Assembly: GCF_002240355.1 (NCBI RefSeq)
Contig: NZ_CP016353.1
Span: 3,088,501 to 3,152,500, forward strand
Source: Prauserella marina
GTDB taxonomy: Bacteria; Actinomycetota; Actinomycetes; Mycobacteriales; Pseudonocardiaceae
Length of the DNA: 64,000 bases
Direction of reading: 5' to 3'
Positions 26,023 through 33,963 of the stretch are shown piece after piece. Both the position numbers and the translations under genes were made by a program. Every line of letters starts with the position of its first letter. Within the stretch, counting starts at the first letter, position 1. Under the pieces are notes generated by a model. It searched no databases. It was given only the letters and a program-made list of their open reading frames with translations, and was not told the origin of the DNA.

Positions 26023-26921
26023 ACGCGCCGGGCGGTCTCAGCGAATACCGCACGCCTGGTTTCCTCGGGATAGCGCGACAGCGATCGTTCCCACGCCGCG
26101 ACGAGCGGCGGCAGCGAGGTCCAGATCTTCTCGACGGGAAAGTTGGTGCCCCACAGGCAACGGCCCGCACCGAAGAGGCGAAGGCACGTGTCGGTCACGA
26201 GATCGATCAGGTCCGGATCGACCCTGTGCACGAAGGTTCCCTGCCCGGTGAGCTTGACGACGACGTTGGGTACCTCGGCCAGCAAGGAGAGCCCGCTTTC
26301 CCACTCGGCGACCGTGGCCTCGCCGGTACCGGTCGGCATCCCGGCGTGCACGAGCACGAAGGTCGTGCCGGGGAACCTGGCCGCGAACCGGGCCGCTGCC
26401 CGCATTTGCGGAGCGAAGACCTGGAGTTCGAACACCCAGTCCCACTCGGAGAGCAGCCCGATGTTGCGCAGGAATACCGGATCGGCCATGCGGTCGGGAC
26501 CGGAGGCGAACCGGAACTCCGGCCGGTCGTGCCAGTGCAACTGCAACCGGGTTCCTCTCATGAGCGGAGTCGTCGCGGCCTGCCTGCGCAGAACCTCACC
26601 CGCTTCGGCGTCGAAAAGGTCGGCCGAGCCGACGACCGCCGAAGGCCAGCCCCATTCGGCGTGCACGTCGCGCAGCCACTCCACTTCCTCGACCGACCGC
26701 GCCGGCGGCCAGTTGGCCTGGACGTACACCGACCGGCCGATCCCGCACGCGCCTGCCTCCGCGATGTACTCACCCGCGAGATAGTCGCGCCGGATCGGTT
26801 CGTAGGGCCCGAAGATACGCGGGACCATCGGACCGGAAAGCCACGGCAGATCGGCTTTGCGCCACAGGTGGTGGTGGGCGTCGATCTTCTCGAATCCGCC
26901 TTGTGGTTCTTCCGCTGTCAT
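26010..26921 (-). CDS. Amidohydrolase-family hydrolase (PDC-hydrolase/lactonase-like)
   Basis: The 303-residue TIM-barrel protein begins with KIDAHHHLWR (metal-binding HxH), has TFVLVHAGMP in the middle and CLWGTNFPVEK near the end, where Asp of the usual GTDxP is replaced by Asn. Members hydrolyse lactones or cyclic acids such as 2-pyrone-4,6-dicarboxylate. GGGGAGG precedes the ATG at 26921, which overlaps the VWA gene stop (ATGA). It is therefore the last gene of the molybdenum-hydroxylase operon and may act on its product. Confidence 0.8.
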   Translation of the reverse strand: MTAEEPQGGFEKIDAHHHLWRKADLPWLSGPMVPRIFGPYEPIRRDYLAGEYIAEAGACGIGRSVYVQANWPPARSVEEVEWLRDVHAEWGWPSAVVGSADLFDAEAGEVLRRQAATTPLMRGTRLQLHWHDRPEFRFASGPDRMADPVFLRNIGLLSEWDWVFELQVFAPQMRAAARFAARFPGTTFVLVHAGMPTGTGEATVAEWESGLSLLAEVPNVVVKLTGQGTFVHRVDPDLIDLVTDTCLRLFGAGRCLWGTNFPVEKIWTSLPPLVAAWERSLSRYPEETRRAVFAETARRVYRL

Positions 26922-28084
26922 CGGTACCTCCCCGGGTGAGCCGGCCGCCAATCCCGGAGCGCCTCGCGCCGGGGGCGCGCGCGGACACCGGGAAGATGGC
27001 GCAGTTCGGCGAGCGCCGTCGGCAGGTCGCCTACGCCGCCGAGGTGGTCGAGCCAGGGAAGCACCCCCGCGATCCCGCGCGTGACGGGCCGGTATCCGGG
27101 CGAACAAGCCAGCGGCGACCACCACAGCAGCCGGTGCCCGAGGAGCGACAACCGCCGCGCCCGGCGCAGCATCAGGTCACAGTCACCGCGTTCGAGCCCG
27201 TCGGACACGACGATCACCACCGCGCCCCTCGCCAGTGAGAGAAACCGGGGATTGGCGACGAACTCGTCGAGCGCGCCGCCGATCGCGGTGCCACCGTCGA
27301 CATCGGACACCGCGTGCGCGACCGCCGCCAGCGAACGGCCGGTGTCGGGGTGGGCGAGTGCCGTGGTGACCCTCGTCAGCCGTGTGCCGAAGGTGAACAC
27401 CTCGGCCCTGCCTTCGGCGCGGACCGCGGTGTGCGCGAGCCGCAGCAGATCGGGGGTGTGCTGTTTGACCGAACCGGACACGTCCACCAGCAACAGCACC
27501 GGCCGGTTGCGCGGCGGCCTCACTTCGCGGCGCAGGTACACGATCTCACCACCGGTGCGGCGGGCCAGCCGCGCGGTGGCCCGCAACGCGAGTGTGCCGC
27601 GCGAGCGGGAGAGGCGACGCCGCCGGGATCGTGTCGTGGGAAGGGCACGCGGCCATTCCGCTTCGAGCGCGCGAAGCAGCCTCGCCCGATCGCCGGTGGC
27701 ACCGAACGCGCGCGTGCGCGTGACCGTGTCCGCTCCGGCGCGCGCTCCGCCGCCGAGTACGGCCTCGTCCACGGGCGGTTCACCGGTGTCCTGGCCTCGT
27801 GGAGCGGGAACCCCCGTACTTCCGTGCCCGGCAGGGTCGGCGGGTTCTTCCCTGAGCATCCAGGAGCCGAAAACCGCGTCGAAAGCCGGTATCAGGCCGA
27901 CGTCGTCGACGAGGGTCAGCCGTGCTCGCCAGTACAGGGCCACCGCGTCACGGGGAGCCGAGACGGCGAGCGCGCGGAAGAAGTCCTCCGTCCGCGCCGG
28001 GGAGACGGCAAGCCCCTCCGCGCGCAGCGCGCCGAGGAAACCCCACAGCAGCTCGCGCACCCCGTCCCGGGCAGGGTCACGCAT
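26918..28084 (-). CDS. VWA-domain protein, CoxE-like
   Basis: The 388-residue protein has a long N-terminal part rich in Ala and Arg and a C-terminal von Willebrand A domain. Its MIDAS motif is DVSGS at residues 201-205, with DGGTAIGGALDEF and VVIVVSDGLERGD as later metal-site segments. CoxE-type proteins work with MoxR ATPases; in CO dehydrogenase clusters the pair assembles the Cu/Mo site. Here it overlaps the MoxR gene by eight bases and probably helps mature the adjacent Mo enzyme. Being cytoplasmic (no signal) agrees with that. Confidence 0.83.
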   Translation of the reverse strand: MRDPARDGVRELLWGFLGALRAEGLAVSPARTEDFFRALAVSAPRDAVALYWRARLTLVDDVGLIPAFDAVFGSWMLREEPADPAGHGSTGVPAPRGQDTGEPPVDEAVLGGGARAGADTVTRTRAFGATGDRARLLRALEAEWPRALPTTRSRRRRLSRSRGTLALRATARLARRTGGEIVYLRREVRPPRNRPVLLLVDVSGSVKQHTPDLLRLAHTAVRAEGRAEVFTFGTRLTRVTTALAHPDTGRSLAAVAHAVSDVDGGTAIGGALDEFVANPRFLSLARGAVVIVVSDGLERGDCDLMLRRARRLSLLGHRLLWWSPLACSPGYRPVTRGIAGVLPWLDHLGGVGDLPTALAELRHLPGVRARPRREALRDWRPAHPGRYR

Positions 28085-28955
28085 CGCCGAACAACTCCGT
28101 TGCCTTGGCGGCGAGCAGCCTGGTGTCCTCCTCGTCCTTGACGAGCAGGCCGAGCGCCGCGCGCATGGCCGGTGGCCACGCGGCGCCGTCCGCGACGAGT
28201 GCCGCCCCGCCCCTCGCCCATTCCACCGTCTCCGCGATCCCTGGGCGCTTGAGCAACGGCAGGTTCCGCACCGAGGTGACAGCGCGGACGAGCCGGTCGG
28301 CCGCCTCGGCATCCAGGCCCGGCACGTGCGCCGCCAGTATCGATCTTTCCCTTTCCTGCCCGGGAAAGTCGATCCAGTGGTAGAGGCAGCGGCGTTTCAG
28401 CGCACCGTGTAGTTCCCTGGTGCGGTTGGAGGAGAGCACGACGAACGGCTTCCGCCGCGCGGTGAGCGTGCCCAGCTCCGGGATCGTGATCTGGAAGTCT
28501 CCGAGGAATTCGAGCAGGAACGCCTCGAACTCGCTGTCGGCGCGGTCGATCTCGTCGATCAGCAACACCGTGCCTTGGTCGGAGGTCACCGCCCGCAGCA
28601 ACGGCCTTGCCAGCAGGAACCGCTCCGAGTAGAGGTCGTCGGCGGTGCCCTCGGCCGTTCCGGCCTCGGCCTCGCGGATGCGCAGCAACTGCCGTGGGTG
28701 GTCCCATTCGTAGAGCGCCTGCGCGGAATCGAGTCCTTCGAAGCATTGCAGCCTGATCAGCGGCCTGCCGAGCACCGGGGCCATGACGCTGGCCAGTTCG
28801 GTCTTCCCGACGCCCGGTTCGCCCTCCAGCAGCAACGGCTTGCCGAGCCGCAGCGCGAGGTGGACGGCCGTCAGCAGTCCTTCGTCGGCGAAGTAGCCCT
28901 GTTCCGACAGCAGTCCGGCCAGGCGATGCTCGTCGAGCGATTCGGGTGCCGTCAC
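28077..28955 (-). CDS. MoxR-family AAA+ ATPase, CoxD-like
   Basis: The 292-residue ATPase has Walker A GEPGVGKT (residues 45-52), Walker B LLIDEID (131-137) and sensor-1 VVLSSNRTRELHGALKRRCL. MoxR/CoxD proteins are chaperone-like remodelling ATPases partnered with VWA proteins. The GTG at 28955 overlaps the stop of the EthD-like gene. Its place inside a molybdenum-hydroxylase operon argues for a role in cofactor insertion or sulfuration of that enzyme. Confidence 0.87.
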   Translation of the reverse strand: MTAPESLDEHRLAGLLSEQGYFADEGLLTAVHLALRLGKPLLLEGEPGVGKTELASVMAPVLGRPLIRLQCFEGLDSAQALYEWDHPRQLLRIREAEAGTAEGTADDLYSERFLLARPLLRAVTSDQGTVLLIDEIDRADSEFEAFLLEFLGDFQITIPELGTLTARRKPFVVLSSNRTRELHGALKRRCLYHWIDFPGQERERSILAAHVPGLDAEAADRLVRAVTSVRNLPLLKRPGIAETVEWARGGAALVADGAAWPPAMRAALGLLVKDEEDTRLLAAKATELFGDA

Positions 28956-29254
28956 AACTGCTCGTACTCGGTGGTGAGCAGGTGAACGCGCCGCGAGGTG
29001 TGCGCGGCGGCGTCGGCCGCTGCCGCCTTGCCGTGCTCGGAGCCGAACGCGGCGGCCCTGGCGGGCTCGTCGTCGAAGTAGAGCGCGTTGACCGAGTCGA
29101 ACGCGGCGTCCTCGCCCTCGCTGACACTCACCGTGTACTTGCGGAGGCCGGGCAGTTTCCTGGCGAATTCGACGTGCTCCTCGACGACCCACCGCGCGAA
29201 GTCCTCCTTGGACAGTCCGTCCGCGCGCTTGAGCAACGACATGACCTTCAGCAT
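28952..29254 (-). CDS. EthD-like dimeric alpha-beta barrel protein
   Basis: The 100-residue protein starts MLKVMSLLKRADGLSKEDFA and continues WVVEEHVEFARKLPGLRKYT, the pattern of the EthD/ferredoxin-like barrel family. Such proteins are small dimers often found in degradative operons, for example with ether- or aromatic-degrading enzymes, and some are decarboxylases or lactone isomerases. The exact role is unknown. AAGGTAGGA precedes the ATG. It sits between the molybdopterin subunit and MoxR genes in the same operon. Confidence 0.75.
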   Translation of the reverse strand: MLKVMSLLKRADGLSKEDFARWVVEEHVEFARKLPGLRKYTVSVSEGEDAAFDSVNALYFDDEPARAAAFGSEHGKAAAADAAAHTSRRVHLLTTEYEQL

Positions 29255-29261
29255 GGCGGTC

Positions 29262-30284
29262 CTACCTTTCGTCCGGTTCGCTTCGGTTTCGAAGTGCGTC
29301 GATACCGCGCAGCACGCGCTCCGGCGTGAAGGGCATCGAGGTGAGGCGAACGCCGCAGGCGTCGAAAATGGCGTTGGCGATCGCGGGAATCGGGGCATTG
29401 GCCGTCATCTCGCCGATCCCCTTCGCTCCGAACGGCCCGTTGTCCGAAGGCCGTTCGAGGAACACGCTGTGCTGTACCGGAATGTCGGCCGCGCCGGGCA
29501 TAAGGTATTCGGCGAAGTCGCGAGGACCATGCGCGCGCGAGGGGTAGTAGGGTTCCGTCGTCTCGAACAGCGCGTGCGAGATCCCCATCCACGCGCCTCC
29601 CTCCACCTGCTGCGTGGCGAGCGCCGGGTTGAGCGCGCGGCCGACCTCGTAGGTGTTGTACATCTCCAGTACCTCGACGACACCGGTCTCGTCGTCGACC
29701 CCGACGACGGCGACGGTGCACGCGTGTGCCTGGCACGAATCGGGATCCATCTCGCCCGTTTCCGGAACGGGTTCGCTCTTCTCCTTGAGATAGATTCCTC
29801 GCCCCGAGAGGGTGCGGCCGTGCGTGAAGTGCGCGGCCATGGCCAGATCGGTGATGTGGATGCGTTTCTCGGCAGCGCCCTTCACCGCGATGTAGCCGGT
29901 TCCGTCCGTGTCGAGGTCCGCGGCGTCGACCTCCAGTTCCTCTGCGGCCACGGCGAGCATCGCCTCCCTCGCCTCGGTGGCCGCCATGATCACCGCGTTG
30001 CCGACCCGGTGGGTCCCCCTGCTCGCGAAGGTGCCCATGCAATGCGGTCCCGTGTCCGTGTCGGCCGTGTCGACGAGGATGTTCTCGAACGGCAGCCCCA
30101 GTGTCTCCGCCGCGCACTGGGCGACGACGGTCTTGAGGCCCTGTCCGAGGTCCACGGAGGACAGTGAGAGTACGAAGGTTCCGGTCGTGGTGGAGTGAAT
30201 GAGGGCCTGCGAGGGATCGCCGCCGAGGTTCATGCCCGTCGGGTAGTTGACAGCGGCGTAGCCGCGCCCGGTGAGGATCGCCAT
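29262..30284 (-). CDS. Molybdenum hydroxylase large subunit, C-terminal part
   Basis: This 340-residue product corresponds to the second half of a xanthine-dehydrogenase/CoxL-type molybdopterin subunit. It contains DLGQGLKTVVAQ, GSS-like FASRGTHRVGNAV and FGAKGIGEMTANAPIPAIAN, where the Glu of GxKGxGE is the catalytic base. The first half is encoded by the gene just upstream in another frame, with only two bases between its TAG stop and this ATG. AAGGGG lies eight bases before the ATG, so separate translation is possible. Either a naturally split subunit or a frameshifted gene. Confidence 0.8.
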   Translation of the reverse strand: MAILTGRGYAAVNYPTGMNLGGDPSQALIHSTTTGTFVLSLSSVDLGQGLKTVVAQCAAETLGLPFENILVDTADTDTGPHCMGTFASRGTHRVGNAVIMAATEAREAMLAVAAEELEVDAADLDTDGTGYIAVKGAAEKRIHITDLAMAAHFTHGRTLSGRGIYLKEKSEPVPETGEMDPDSCQAHACTVAVVGVDDETGVVEVLEMYNTYEVGRALNPALATQQVEGGAWMGISHALFETTEPYYPSRAHGPRDFAEYLMPGAADIPVQHSVFLERPSDNGPFGAKGIGEMTANAPIPAIANAIFDACGVRLTSMPFTPERVLRGIDALRNRSEPDER

Positions 30285-30286
30285 CG

Positions 30287-31672
30287 CTAAGCCCCTTCCC
30301 GCCGCCGTGCCGACGACATGCGCAGGTACTCCTCCGGCAACGGGTGCTCGACGAGTTCAGCGGCCCTCTGAATCACCTCGACGAGCGCGGTGCCCTCGGC
30401 GATCTTGCGGTGTGCCTTGAGATCGCCGTCGCGGTAGGCGTTGCGCAGCCGCAGGGCGAGCGGATCCATGCCGAGCCGCCTCGCGACCGTGTCCATGTGG
30501 GACTCCAGCGCGAAGTCGGCGATCGTGACGCCGAAGCCGCGCATGGCGCTGGAGGGCGTGCGATTGGTGAACACGCAGTGACAATCGATCCAGACGTGCG
30601 GAATGGTGTAGGGCCCCGGAAGGTGGGCGGCGGCTTTCGTCGTTCCGTAGGGAGAATGCCGGGAGTAGGCACCGGAGTCGACGAAGAGCGTGACCTTGCG
30701 GCCGATGATGTCGCCGTTGTCGAGTACGGCGTCGGTGATGTAGATGCGCTCGGCGGCGCGCGGTGAGGAAACCCGCATCTCCTCGTGTCGCGTGTAGACG
30801 AACCGCACCGGCCTCGCCGTCAGCATCGCCGCGACACACGCGACCGGCTCGACCACGACGTCCACCTTGCCGCCGAACCCGCCCCCGACGGTCCCGCCGA
30901 CGAGGCGAAGAGTGTTGAACGGCGCCTTGAGGATGAGCGCGGTGTTGTCGAGGGTGAAGAAACAGGCTTGCGTGTCGGAGTGGATGCGCAGCCTGCCATC
31001 CGGTTGCGGCACGACGATACAGCCGGTGGTTTCCACGGGTGCCTGTTCGATGGGCGCGGAATCGTAGCGGGAGGCAATGACGTGGTCGGCGCGGGCGAAC
31101 GCGGTGCCGGTGTCACCGAGACGCACGCGTCGACAGTGATGTCCCTCGTACTCGAAGTAGTTGTGCCCGTGGTACTCGTTGACAAGCGGCGCGCCGTCGG
31201 CGAGCGCTTCCTCGACGTCGAAGACGGCCGGAAGGTCCTCGTAGCCGACGACGATCGCGGCGGCACCGGCGCGGGCCGCGGCTTCGGTCTCGGCGACGAC
31301 GGCGCAGATCGGCTCGCCGAGATACCGGACGACGTCCTCGGCCAGCACCGGTTCGTCGTCCGGTTCGACGCCGATGAGCTTCAGCGGCGTGTAGAGGTTG
31401 TTGGGGATGTCGGCGTGGGTCAGAACGCGGACCACGCCGGGCACCGCGTAGGCGCCGGTCACGTCGACGCTTGCCAGCCTCGCGTGGTGACGGGCGGAAC
31501 GGTGCATCGTCAGGTGCAGCAGGCCGGGCGGCAGGTGGTCTTCGAAGAACTCGGTGCGCCCGGTGACGTGCCCGAGCGCGTCGGAGCGCTGGACGGGCGA
31601 GCCGACGACGTGGAGATCGTCGCGGCGCCGGTCGGCGAAGAAACCGGTGTCGACGGGCGTCGTGCGGGTCAT
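30287..31672 (-). CDS. Molybdenum hydroxylase large subunit, N-terminal part
   Basis: The 461-residue product matches the first half of CoxL/XdhB-type molybdopterin-binding subunits: DALGHVTGRTEFFEDH, VVRYLGEPICAVVAET, VGGTVGGGFGGKVDVVVEP and the active-site region SSAMRGFGV. It lacks the Cys-containing AYXCSFR loop of true aerobic CO dehydrogenase, so CO is not the substrate. The frame ends early at a TAG; the C-terminal half follows in a different frame. The start overlaps the 2Fe-2S subunit stop (ATGA). Confidence 0.82.
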   Translation of the reverse strand: MTRTTPVDTGFFADRRRDDLHVVGSPVQRSDALGHVTGRTEFFEDHLPPGLLHLTMHRSARHHARLASVDVTGAYAVPGVVRVLTHADIPNNLYTPLKLIGVEPDDEPVLAEDVVRYLGEPICAVVAETEAAARAGAAAIVVGYEDLPAVFDVEEALADGAPLVNEYHGHNYFEYEGHHCRRVRLGDTGTAFARADHVIASRYDSAPIEQAPVETTGCIVVPQPDGRLRIHSDTQACFFTLDNTALILKAPFNTLRLVGGTVGGGFGGKVDVVVEPVACVAAMLTARPVRFVYTRHEEMRVSSPRAAERIYITDAVLDNGDIIGRKVTLFVDSGAYSRHSPYGTTKAAAHLPGPYTIPHVWIDCHCVFTNRTPSSAMRGFGVTIADFALESHMDTVARRLGMDPLALRLRNAYRDGDLKAHRKIAEGTALVEVIQRAAELVEHPLPEEYLRMSSARRREGA

Positions 31673-32166
31673 GGTGTCCCTCCGGCCGCGCGCAGCCGTG
31701 CCGCCGTCATGATCGCCTCGACGATGGGCTGGTAGCCGGTGCACCGGCAGACGTTGCCGCACATCGCCTCCATGACGTCGGCTCTTCCGGGTTCGGGCTC
31801 GGCCGACAGCAGCGCCTCGGCCGCCATGATCATCCCTGGCGTGCAGAACCCGCACTGGGTGGCGAAGCCGTCGAGGAACGCCTGCTGTATCTCGTCGAGA
31901 TCGTTGCCCTTGGCGACGCCCTCCAGCGTCTCGACGGTGCTCGCGTCGATGGTTTCCACGGCCAGCAGGCAGGACAGCACCGCTTTTCCGTCGACGAGTA
32001 CCGTGCAGCTTCCGCAACTGCCCTGCCCACAGCCGCGTTTCGCCGAGGTCAGGCCGAGTTTCTCGCGTAGCGCGGTCAGCAGCGAACCGCAGGGCGGGGT
32101 GAGGAATTCGCGCTGACGTCCGTTGACGACGAGCGTGACGACCCGGGCTGGCGGGGGAGGGGGCAC
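31669..32166 (-). CDS. Molybdenum hydroxylase 2Fe-2S subunit
   Basis: The 165-residue small subunit carries two [2Fe-2S] sites. The plant-type N-terminal site is Cys46, Cys51, Cys54 and Cys66 (CGQGSCGSC), and the C-terminal helical site is Cys105, Cys108, Cys140 and Cys142 (CGFCTPGM and CRCTGY). It passes electrons from the molybdenum centre to the FAD subunit. GGAAGGGAA precedes the GTG at 32166. Confidence 0.92.
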   Translation of the reverse strand: MPPPPPARVVTLVVNGRQREFLTPPCGSLLTALREKLGLTSAKRGCGQGSCGSCTVLVDGKAVLSCLLAVETIDASTVETLEGVAKGNDLDEIQQAFLDGFATQCGFCTPGMIMAAEALLSAEPEPGRADVMEAMCGNVCRCTGYQPIVEAIMTAARLRAAGGTP

Positions 32167-32203
32167 GGTGGATTCCCTTCCAGGAAAGGGGAACGAGGGG
32201 GTT

Positions 32204-33001
32204 TCAGCCGAGCAGTGTTCTGCGCAGGTGCACGGGAAGTACCCTGCGCCGGTACCAGGCACTGGCGTAGGCGTCGTCGGCCGGTGCGATGTCTGCCCGC
32301 GCGGCCCGGCCCGCGGCTTCGACCGTGGCCGGGGTGAGCGGTCGGCCTGCCAGCGCCGCTTCCGCCGAGGTTGCGCGCACGGGGGAGGGGGCGACTCCGC
32401 CGAGTGCGATCCTCGGGTCGGCGATGACCCCGGCTCGCCGGCCGATCACGGCGGCGACGGTGACGATCGAGGCGGAGTTGAGCTTGCGGCGCATGGCTTT
32501 GTGATAGCGCCAGGTGTCTGGATCGGGGAGGTCGAAGCGCACCGACGTCACGATGGCTCCGGCTCCGGTTCTGGCGAGGCCGGTGACGGTGGTGTCGTAG
32601 GTGCCCGACCGCCCCGCGACGGTCACGGTCGCGCCGAGAGCGAGCAGGCAGACCGCGAGATCGCCGTAAGGGCCGTCCGCGAACAGATTGCCGCCCACGG
32701 TGGCGGTGTTGCGCAGTGTCGGTGACCCGATGCCGCGCACGGCGGGGTGGAGAAACTCGAGGCGGGGCTCGCCGAGGAGGTCGCCGAGCGGCGTGGCGGC
32801 GCCGACGCGGACGCCGCCCTCGGTGGTGGTGATGCCGGAGAGGCCGAGCCGGTGCAGGCTGATCAGTTCGGCCGAGGGGGCCTCGCCCGCGTTCACCGCT
32901 GCCATGACGAGCGTTCCACCGCCGAGCACGGAGCCGCCTTGATGGAGCAGATCCGTCGCCGCCGAGATCGATTCGGGCGCGTGCACCGCCGTGACCAGCA
33001 T
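32204..33001 (-). CDS. Molybdenum hydroxylase FAD-binding (medium) subunit
   Basis: The 265-residue protein has the two FAD-binding signatures of CoxM/XdhA-type subunits, GGGTLVMAAVN near residue 27 and TVGGNLFADGPYGDLAVCL near residue 101. It also has IGSPTLRNTATVGG and a C-terminal SAWYRRRVLPVHLRR. It is first in the operon, preceded by AGAGGTAAGAG before the ATG at 33001. Electrons would leave the complex from its FAD to an unknown acceptor. Confidence 0.9.
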   Translation of the reverse strand: MLVTAVHAPESISAATDLLHQGGSVLGGGTLVMAAVNAGEAPSAELISLHRLGLSGITTTEGGVRVGAATPLGDLLGEPRLEFLHPAVRGIGSPTLRNTATVGGNLFADGPYGDLAVCLLALGATVTVAGRSGTYDTTVTGLARTGAGAIVTSVRFDLPDPDTWRYHKAMRRKLNSASIVTVAAVIGRRAGVIADPRIALGGVAPSPVRATSAEAALAGRPLTPATVEAAGRAARADIAPADDAYASAWYRRRVLPVHLRRTLLG

Positions 33002-33070
33002 GCTCTTACCTCTTCTCGCGACAGCGTCATCGGTTCGCCGGGAGTGGTGGAGCGGTTCGAGCGGGTAACT

Positions 33071-33170
33071 ATCGATAATTGATAATCGCTAAAGCTAGGC
33101 CGGGTCGGCGGCACGGTCAAGGGCGTGGCGTCATCGAGAATCGATAACCCGGCGTTGTTATCGTTGCCCG
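33071..33170. promoter_or_regulatory. Divergent promoter region with ATCGATAA boxes
   Basis: ATCGATAA occurs at 33071-33078 and again at 33140-33147. The first lies in the AT-rich near-palindrome TATCGATAATTGATA, which stands out in this GC-rich DNA. One box is close to each of the divergent genes, which suits autoregulation by the GntR protein plus control of the Mo-hydroxylase operon. TATCGT (33159-33164), six bases before the gntR ATG, may be a -10 element of a leaderless transcript. Confidence 0.5.
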
Positions 33171-33848
33171 ATGACCGGCAACGCCGAACAACCGCTGGCC
33201 CGCCTCACGCTCGCGCAGCAGATCAGGGACGCACTCGTCAGCAGGATCGTCTCCGGTGAGATCAAGCCGGGACAGCGGCTGGTGGAGACCCAACTCGCGG
33301 CGACGTACGGCACGAGTCAGGCCCCGGTGCGCGAGGCGTTGCGCGAGCTGGAGTCCATGCGGATGGTGGAAACCCGGCCGCGGCGCGGTACGTTCGTCAG
33401 GCACTTCGTCCAGCAGACGCTCAAGGAGAGCTACGTCGTCAGGGCCGCGCTCGAAGAGACGGCGACCCGGCTGGCGATGCTCGGCGGCCGGTTGCCGCTG
33501 GCCGAACTGCGCGCCGAGGTCAAGGCGATGCGCGCGGCGGCGAAAGCGGACGACGCGGAGGCGGCCTGCTGGGCGAGTGTCGCCTTCCACCGGCACATCG
33601 TCCGCGCCGCGCACAACGAACTGCTCGCGTTGTCGTGGGAGGCGCTGCAAATCGAGGCCCGCACGGCGGTGACGATGGTCGCGGCCGATGTGAGCCCGCG
33701 CCAGGTCGCTCGCGACCACGCCGAACTGCTCGCCTCGCTCGAAGCGGGCGATCTCGAACAGGCGTGCAGGCATGCGAGGGACCACCAGTGGCACTACGCG
33801 GATCTCCCGCACGACGCGCACGGAAAGGCGCGTGGCAGCGCGGGCTGA
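33171..33848 (+). CDS. GntR-family regulator, FCD type
   Basis: The 225-residue protein has a GntR winged helix (LAQQIRDALVSRIVSGEIKP, then TYGTSQAPVREALRELESM) and an FCD ligand domain. The FCD metal-site histidines appear in FHRHIVRAAHNE and in RDHAELLASLEAGD. FCD regulators usually bind carboxylic acids. It is divergent from the molybdenum-hydroxylase operon and likely controls it. No ribosome binding site is visible before the ATG, in line with a leaderless mRNA. Confidence 0.87.
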   Translation: MTGNAEQPLARLTLAQQIRDALVSRIVSGEIKPGQRLVETQLAATYGTSQAPVREALRELESMRMVETRPRRGTFVRHFVQQTLKESYVVRAALEETATRLAMLGGRLPLAELRAEVKAMRAAAKADDAEAACWASVAFHRHIVRAAHNELLALSWEALQIEARTAVTMVAADVSPRQVARDHAELLASLEAGDLEQACRHARDHQWHYADLPHDAHGKARGSAG

Positions 33849-33963
33849 ACGCCGCTCGTCCTGCGGCGTGTCCCGTCGTGGATTACCGTCGCTTCGGCGC
33901 GGGGCGGCGGGTGCCGTCCGAACGCGACACCACGTCGCGGGCGAGCATGATCGGGTGTGGCTG

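Noticed and set aside
30287-31672. Aerobic CO dehydrogenase
   Set aside because: The CoxDE-like genes suggested it, but the large subunit has SAMRGFG where the Cys-containing CO-dehydrogenase loop should be.
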